From Trichuris trichiura (taxonomy: Eukaryota; Nematoda; Enoplea; Trichinellida; Trichuridae): a stretch of 64,000 bases of DNA. The notes under the pieces are model-generated. The model was not told the origin of the DNA and did no database searches. It saw nothing but the letters and a program-made list of their open reading frames with translations. Of the stretch, positions 57,644 through 64,000 are shown in pieces (the first letter of the stretch is position 1; the number at the start of each line of letters is the position of its first letter). Made by a program: the position numbers and the translations under genes. The stretch is from contig JBAJFE010000038.1 in the NCBI GenBank assembly GCA_037903355.1, forward strand, positions 1,116,001 to 1,180,000. The letters run 5' to 3'.

Positions 57644-59342
57644 ATGACCGCTCCACCCGACTATGCAAGTAAGTTTTTGAGTTATTTTCAAAAAATGCTT
57701 TATCCGTATGCGGCATTCATATCTTTAGGTGGCTACGAAAGGGACCGCTTTGGCGAAAGTGATGAAAACATACGGAAACTTGATGCCAAGCAAGGTGGTC
57801 ACAATACTTCTTCATCGCCTTTCGGCAGTCGAGGTTACCTTGATGAGTTTGGCGCAGTTGGAATGGCAAAAGCCTATAGTGAGCAGATGGCTCAACACGG
57901 AATAGCGAAGGTAAGCCCAAGTTCGCCAGCAAGTAATATGATTGACCTAACGCGGTAGCGCTTGTTCATCTGTCCGAGTTAAAAATATAACTGTTCAGCT
58001 CTGCTAGCTCTTTATTCCGCTTCTGCTCATCAAGCGCATTAGTTATTTTCAGCTCGATCGGTACGTGAGTGCGGTAAAGCTGAAGCAATATTTTGACGTT
58101 GGCAATCTTTACGTTGGAAAGAAGTTGCTACTCGTATTGTTTCCTTTCCTGCACCAGGTGAGAAACGTTAATTGCGTGTTGAGAATATTTTTTCTTGCTA
58201 ATAATTATGAGTTCTCAAGTTAACATTTGCATCCATTTCTCAGAGATGGTCTGCTCGTCAGGCTTCGCACGATGAAAAAGACGCGTCCCCTCGCGACAGT
58301 GTGAATGCCATTGATCTGTATATCCCAGGTATGTTATGGGCTTAAAGTTTTTCAGACAGTCATAATCGTTTTTCATTTTTAACGAATGGTCGCGAATCCA
58401 ACTCTTTGATTTTATGGTGATAGTTCCAATTGCTTCACTTCATACTATTAATACTTTCTATATCGGCTTTTTTTCCTGAGCTTTAATTTCCTCGTTGTGA
58501 TGTTTGCAAAATTACTGTTGAATCAAATAAAGTAACAATATTACTTTTTCTATTTGGCACCTTGTATGCAGCTAACTCTGACTAATAAATGTTTGCATTT
58601 TCAGTAATGGCTGTTGTCACTTACATTTTGACATCTGGACTGGTTCTTGGAGTACAAAATAGGTAAGTCACACAAGTGACCATGGCTACTACTGTCCGTT
58701 TTGGTCAGTTCAGTTTATTCTGCTAGTTTAAGCAACCCAACCTTTTTTCAGATTTTCTCCAGAGAAGCTTGGATTGCTTTGCAGCACCATACTGGCATGG
58801 CTTATAGCAGAAAACCTTGTTATTACCATTACTCGGTACGCTATGGTAATATCGGAGAGTTTGAATTTTTGGGATACACTTGCTTACAGTGGTTACAAAT
58901 ATGTCGGGTACGTTGCTTGAACATCTCACTGCAACCGCTTGCCCAAGTCTAACGACGGAACATTAATTATTTGTTATTTTCAGTATGATTATGAGTCTTT
59001 TGGTGTACCTTGTTGCCGGAAGTTCCTTGTATTTCTATTGCTTATTCTATTGCTCTTTGGCAATTTCCTTTTTCCTTGTAAGTTTCTTATCTTTTGCTGC
59101 CATTGGCTTGTTCTTTGCCATGGGGTATCGGAATTATTTCATTTTTATTCCACTGCTTTTAGGCTCGTTCCCTCAAAGTTCATGTAGCGGATGGACGAAG
59201 CTACGAAGAAGGGCGAAAACGCAAATTGTACCTGTTGGTATTCATTTCATTGACGCAGCCGCTAATAATGTGGTGGCTCACTAGCTCATTGATGACAAAC
59301 GTTGCGAAAAGGTTTCCTGCGGATCCTACAGACGACATCTGA
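57644..59342 (+). CDS. YIF1: YIF1 (Yip1-interacting factor) homologue, about 294 aa, with a one-base frameshift
   Basis: Five-pass ER/Golgi membrane protein that pairs with YIP1 in vesicle traffic. Exons: 57644-57668, 57729-57910, 58053-58157, 58244-58328, 58605-58662, 58752-58908, 58984-59077, 59163-59342. It begins MTAPPDYASGYERDRFG, then VGMAKAYSEQMAQHG, LDRYVSAVKLKQYFDVGNLY, KKLLLVLFPFLHQ, NAIDLYIP, VMAVVTYILTSGLVLGVQNR, RFSPEKLGLLCSTILAWLIA, DTLAYSGYKYVG and MSLLVYLVAGSSLYFYC, ending LTQPLIMWWLTSSL. The blocks follow human YIF1A/B. In exon six (58752-58908) the frame reaches ...VISES, then needs one base removed in the T-runs at about 58860-58871 to continue NFWDTLAYSGYKYV. The exon is 157 bases where 156 are needed. 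Either an assembly indel or a real frameshift. Confidence 0.88.
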
Positions 59343-60636
59343 TTATTTGCACTTGTTATCGTTAAAATTTCCATTCTGGAAATAGCCGTTTCTTCCGCTT
59401 CGGTCTCTTGCTGATTTTATCGTCGCAGTTGAATTACTGCAGGAAGTCTGGCGAGCTGACAAGAGATAAATTCATTTTTAGGGCTCAACGCAGACTCATG
59501 CTGACTTCGTAAAAACTGATTGCAATTCATTATTAATCTTACAGAGTCCTAAAATTGCGAATTACGAAAAATGAATTTTAAAGGTCCCATGGCGGTAAGT
59601 AGAACCAGTTGTGTCATTACAGGAAATACTTTTAGTTTCTGAATGGACACGGTAAACATGCAAGCTGACTTCGTGGGTCAAATAAGTCACATATTTGCTG
59701 TGTGGAGTAAAGTCAGCTAGTTAAGGGTCAACACCTTTCATGCATTACATGTATGCTGCAACTTTGTCCCAAAAGTTACGTGATTAGACATTTTCATAAG
59801 CGTTTTTCCAACATGTTGACAAGGAAGGAAACTAGAGCGTTCGGAAAGCTGTGAAATAAGCTGAGTGCATTGGTTCTGAATTTTTCTAATAATCGTTCAT
59901 CAATCCGTTGGTAAAGCAGTTGTTTCGTTTAATTACAGACACAAACACATAAAACGGGAAACGTAGTAGAAGATCTTCAGAAACAAGTGTTCAACCGGTT
60001 GTAACCTTTATGCCGGCCAAAGATCACTAAGTCAGTAAAATAAACAGTGGATGGTTGTCAGCATTTGTTTTCTATGTTATTAGATGCGTGCGTCTCGGTT
60101 GTTAATGAATGAGGAGCCTACAGGAACAGTTCTTTTATGTCTGCGGTACCGTGGTTGCATTTTTGTTCTTTTCTGTTCGAAGTACAGTTTTACAGTAGTG
60201 ATGTCTTTACAAGGTTTATAGTAACATGTAAGAGAAAGTTTAAAGTTAATCCATTGATTCGATCTTATGCAATTTCGAGTTAGTAAATATATGAAAGCGA
60301 TCTTCTGTTTCAACTTTAAACCTCAACTACAGCCTATAATGCCTCAGAACACTGCTATTTATTGTATGTGTTAGCATTTTAGATGGAGACTTCGCTTTCG
60401 TGATGCCTGCATGACATCTCGGTAAGCCTTAAGACGTTTTATCACGTATAAAGGTCCGCTTGAATAGTTTACACGTAACGCAATCAGGTATTTTGTATCT
60501 ATCTTTCCACGGTTTTTTTCCGTTTTCTGTATTTGCTATCTGTAAAGAACCAGCACAAACGCCCTACCAACGAATGGATAAGAAAATAGGAAATTGATAG
60601 AGAACGAACGTTTGTAGCTTTCCGAACGCTCTAGAC
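59343..60636. other. Spacer downstream of YIF1 with foldback debris
   Basis: Partial foldback copies at about 59818-59975 (CTAGAGCGTTCGGAAAGC, ATCCGTTGGTAAAGCAG) and 60530-60632 (CGCCCTACCAACGAATGG, GTAGCTTTCCGAACGCTC). No gene recognised. Confidence 0.5.
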
Positions 60637-63600
60637 CAGTGATTCCCAACGTGGGCCCCAGGGACCCCTTGGGGGCCCTGGAAGACTTGAAGGGGGCCCT
60701 GAGAAGGATTGGGGATTTAGGGGGTCCCTGGGAGCTTAGGGGGGCCCCAGGGGGTCCCTGGTATTCGGTGCCGCAGGACGAGAGCGCGCAGCCGTGCCTG
60801 TACGTAGTTTGGCTATGGAAATTAGCGAGACTCGTGTATCGTACCCCCGGCTGAAGTTGACGCGGCAACATCAAGGGAGGTCAAGTGAAGATTACGCCGT
60901 CACAGTAACAATGGTTCGCATTCTTTAACCGTGCCGGCCGTCCTGTCCTGCCCTAGCCTAAGCCTAAGACTGAACATGTGTTCTTCGATGTTATTGTGAG
61001 ACGTTGGCGAGCTTGATACACAAGCGTAGCGCGCTATGACAGTTAACGTAAATAAGCGTCCCTTTGATGCTGCCGTCTCCGTTTCTGGCGGGGAAAAGAT
61101 ACACGAAATCCAATAGCTTGTTATCATTGCCCTGTCGTTTACCCTGATGTATCGGGCGAAAGTTTTTCTTACTATATTACGCTGCGTAGCGAATTCCAGC
61201 TACACTACAAAAAAGCCATTGGCGAAGGATAGCCTGACCGAAAGGCGAATTGTCCGATTTCTGTGCTTCGCCATCTGCTGCTGTGCCAAAGCGCAATTCA
61301 AAATGAATCTTTTTGATTTTTTTTCGCATTAGCGTACCACCCTGGCGCAAATCGGAGGGCTCGGAAAACTACAACCTGCAGGGGGCGATGACAGCTTCTT
61401 CGCGGGGGCGGACAAGCGCACCTGGGGAGTAATGGCGGGGAAAATGCTCAGTAGACACTGATTATTCTCCCCTGTGCGTTGACGGTGGAAAGTGATAATA
61501 GCTCTGCGATCCTTCTTGTGTCTTGTTTCCTCAGTGCTGTAGTTCTCATCTATTCAGCTATCCTGTTATATCAGCTGTTAGGAAACTGCTTTGTCGCGAC
61601 TACGGACCTCTCCTGAAATTCGACGAACTTCTTAAAAATAGAAAGGTAAGTGCCTTGTAAGATTCTAGTTGAAACATGGCTTACGTTACCAGGAGATCAG
61701 CATTGCTTGAGCATTAAAATAGATTCAGTCGCAACCATAGGAGTATCTGTAAGGATAATAAGCTCTGATCTGCTAGTTTAGTGAGTACAGGGGATCCTTG
61801 ACTGACGGCGCTCCTTCTGACTGTCCCAATGCGTCCCATCCTTCTTTAATACGTCGGCGGTAGCTTAACCCCCGAGCCCTCATCAACGCGAAAGGCACAT
61901 CACATCACAGTTTTGTACAGGTTACCTTTTACATGTCTGAAACACTTGCCGTGGCTCTTCACTTAACGGGGACACCTTATAAGCACTACTTCTCAGTTTG
62001 ATTTCTACATCTAGTGTAGATACCTAACGGGATTTCAAGAAGTCATATGCTCGCTACTACGGGTACTTAAACGACGAAGTGTGCCCATTTCATGACTATA
62101 GTGGACGTCTTTTTCTCGGCCGCTAACAGGCACGTCGGGCGCTATGTATTGTGCCTGAAGCTTATCGCCCGCGGGACTTCGGCAACGCCTAGTACCGCTC
62201 CTTGTGATCATATTTCCCAGAGAAACTAAGCCACAGGCAGTGCTTTCTAAGAAACGCGCTCCGTAAACGCCAGCAGGTTTGCGCGACGACTCTCACGGTG
62301 TGTCAGGCTTCAGGACGGCCGACAGGGTTCGTCGGGGAAGTCTTAACCTAAGTTATAGCGCTCGACGACGTCACCCATTTTGCTATGCTTGGGCTTTGAA
62401 CTAGCATCAGCCTCCGGTTGTTCGTCAACTTTTTCGGGAAAGGATTAGCTTGCTTATGTTTAACCACGCCTATGTTTAAGTAGCGAATGATAAACCCACA
62501 AGTTCGATAGCGCTTACCAGCAAAAAGGAGAATACACGCCCAGTTTGCTTTACAGGTGGGAGCATCTTACGACCGTCTGCCTTCCTTCCATACGCATGGC
62601 CTTGCGGTTCGCAAAAATAGCAAGGAAAATAGGCCTAGTACGGGAGGTGTAGATCTGTTTGAAGCAGTACTCAGTCAAACATTTGTATCCCCCACTCTTC
62701 ACTGGTTTGATATCTAAAAAGACAGCCAGTAGCGGAGAGTTCGTCGTTGAACTGCGGGCATTGTTTGCCATCAGACCTTGGTGGGCGGAAGTATTTCCGA
62801 ACTTGAAACCGTGCGAAATCTTGTCAGCCAGCCTACCTTCTCAAACATGACACGACAACACCAGGGATAGGGAGGATGTCCGCAAACCTGGGCAGAACAT
62901 TTTATCGCGTGCTTTCCGTTGTCCGCCGCGCGAGGACAAGAACGACCCTGTCGCAACCTCATGCTTCATAGACTTATTTTGAGCCTATTTGTCCGTCGCT
63001 ACCATCAGAAAAGAGCGGGGTGATCACATGAAAGCGATTTGCTCCCGCTTCCAGGACCGACGTAGAGGGACAGTGCCGTCCGGTATGGAATCCCCTGTGT
63101 TCTTACTGCGGGAGCTTAGATGACGCCTGGCTAATTGATTTCTTAATACCACTGTGCTACTGTCTGGCTCTGAACTTGTTAGTAACGGATGTAAATTTCT
63201 ACAGATGGCAGAAGCAAAAAAGAAATGTAGGCAATACAACGTCGAGTATCTAAGATACGGTTTTATACCGTCACCCTCGAATTCGCAGCAACCATTTTGC
63301 TTGATCTGGGAAAAGGCTTTTGCGAATGAACTGATGAAGCCCTCAAAATTAGTAAAACACCTGAAAACGATGCACGGTGACAAGGCCAATAAAAACCTTT
63401 CTTACTTTCAATCTCTTCAAGATAACTTCCAAAAGCGACCTAAATTGCCAGGGATTTTTTCATCCGCATCAAGATGAAACACCGACGGATTGCGCGCGTC
63501 CTATAACATCTCCCTCTTAATCGCAAAATCTGGAAAGCCGCATGCCATCGGAGAAGAACTGATACTGCCGGCTGTTTCGGAAGTGCTGCGTACTGTGTTG

Positions 63601-64000
63601 CGCATTCCTGCAACTGAAATAATTAAAAAGATTCCCTTAAGCAACAATACGGTGCAGCGACGTATTGATGAAATGAGCGCTGATGTGGAGAATACGCTCT
63701 GCAACCTCTTGAGAACAGAGGAATTTTCTTTACAGGTGGATGAGTCGACGTTGCCACATAACGAAGCGCTGCTGCTGGCCTATGTTAGATTCATCAAGGA
63801 AGGCAAGTTAGTTCAGGAGTTACTCTTCGCAAGAGAACTGCTGACTGACACTAGAGGAGAATCAATATTTCGTACTGTAGAAAACTTTTTTAAAGAGAAG
63901 GAGATACCACTAACGAACGTAATCGCTGTCGCGACGGATGGAGCCCCGTCAATGCTTGGACGCCATCGCGGGTTCCTTTCGTATCTAAAAGAGAAGGTAC
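60637..64000 (+). mobile_element. hAT-superfamily element (ZBED5-like), continues past window
   Basis: Starts CAGTGATTCCCAACGTGGGC, a hAT-like terminal repeat, followed by a G/C-rich subterminal block (GGGACCCC, GGGGGCCC runs) to about 60770. The transposase pseudogene at 63205 is downstream in plus orientation. The right end would be beyond 64000. That both belong to one element is inferred from order and family. The insertion point is inside a foldback fragment (GTAGCTTTCCGAACGCTCTA just before). Between 60.8 and 63.2 kb I recognise nothing coding. Confidence 0.55.
63205..64000 (+). pseudogene. hAT transposase (ZBED5/SCAND3-like) with one in-frame stop; 3' end beyond window
   Basis: From ATG (63205) the frame reads MAEAKKKCRQYNVEYLRYGF, a BED-type finger QPFCLIWEKAFANE...LVKHLKTMH, then ...FSSASR and TGA at 63475-63477. 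It continues in the same frame with GLRASYNISLLIAKSGKPHA, IGEELILPAVSEVL, IPLSNNTVQRRIDEM, FSLQVDESTLPHNEALLLAY, GESIFRTVENFF and NVIAVATDGAPSMLGRHRGF. The blocks are those of ZBED5/SCAND3-like hAT transposases, including the first catalytic Asp context (VDEST) and the second (ATDGAP). The finger's second Cys is Trp (C-x2-W) while both His remain. The stop and the lost ligand mark it as a dead or dying copy, although the rest is well conserved. Confidence 0.85.

Overview
This window looks like nuclear DNA of a small metazoan, most likely a nematode, possibly of the whipworm/Trichinella clade. The grounds are genes split by many very short introns (43-60 bases is typical), canonical GT..AG junctions, a membrane-anchored ZP-domain protein, a three-finger membrane protein, a TASK-like TWK potassium channel and a beta-carbonic anhydrase. 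Many unrelated transposon relics lie between and inside the genes. The taxon is an inference from gene architecture, not from a database match.

Layout, left to right. (1) 1-2222, minus: 3'-truncated BICRA/GLTSCR1 homologue. (2) 4.87-6.95 kb: relic of an RTE-type LINE and a gag-like zinc knuckle. (3) 7238-7658, plus: LAMTOR5 (four small exons), convergent with a three-finger membrane protein (7720-8452, minus). (4) 13131-14109, minus: complete beta-carbonic anhydrase. (5) 17842-19005: non-autonomous hAT element. (6) 19754-20702, plus: RPS24, with a near-perfect foldback element in intron 1. (7) 21341-21796, minus: small unidentified three-exon gene. (8) 23658-26335, minus: Egalitarian homologue with an apparently inactive exonuclease domain. 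(9) 30775-38365, minus: two-pore potassium channel in two exons. Its 6.5-kb intron holds Merlin, Copia and BEL/Pao relics plus a foldback element inserted into the Copia. (10) 41311-43254, plus: CRELD, ten exons. (11) 43.8-44.1 kb: possible MULE relic. (12) 45765-47674, plus: proteasome subunit PSMB2. (13) 47870-48865: pogo/Tigger element encoding only the DNA-binding half of the transposase. (14) 49063-52627, minus: ZP-domain protein with an approximately 1-kb inverted repeat in its large intron. (15) 57644-59342, plus: YIF1 with an apparent one-base frameshift. (16) 60637 to the end: hAT element with a ZBED5-like transposase carrying one in-frame stop.

The host genes are unrelated housekeeping, membrane and secretory-pathway genes, and I see no operon-like functional cluster. 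The most distinctive non-gene feature is a set of foldback elements of at least three families, scattered through introns and spacers. They share a hairpin core of the form CTGA-N-GACGG...CCGAAA. Exon coordinates are my own reading from splice signals, frame continuity and remembered family features; no alignment was run.
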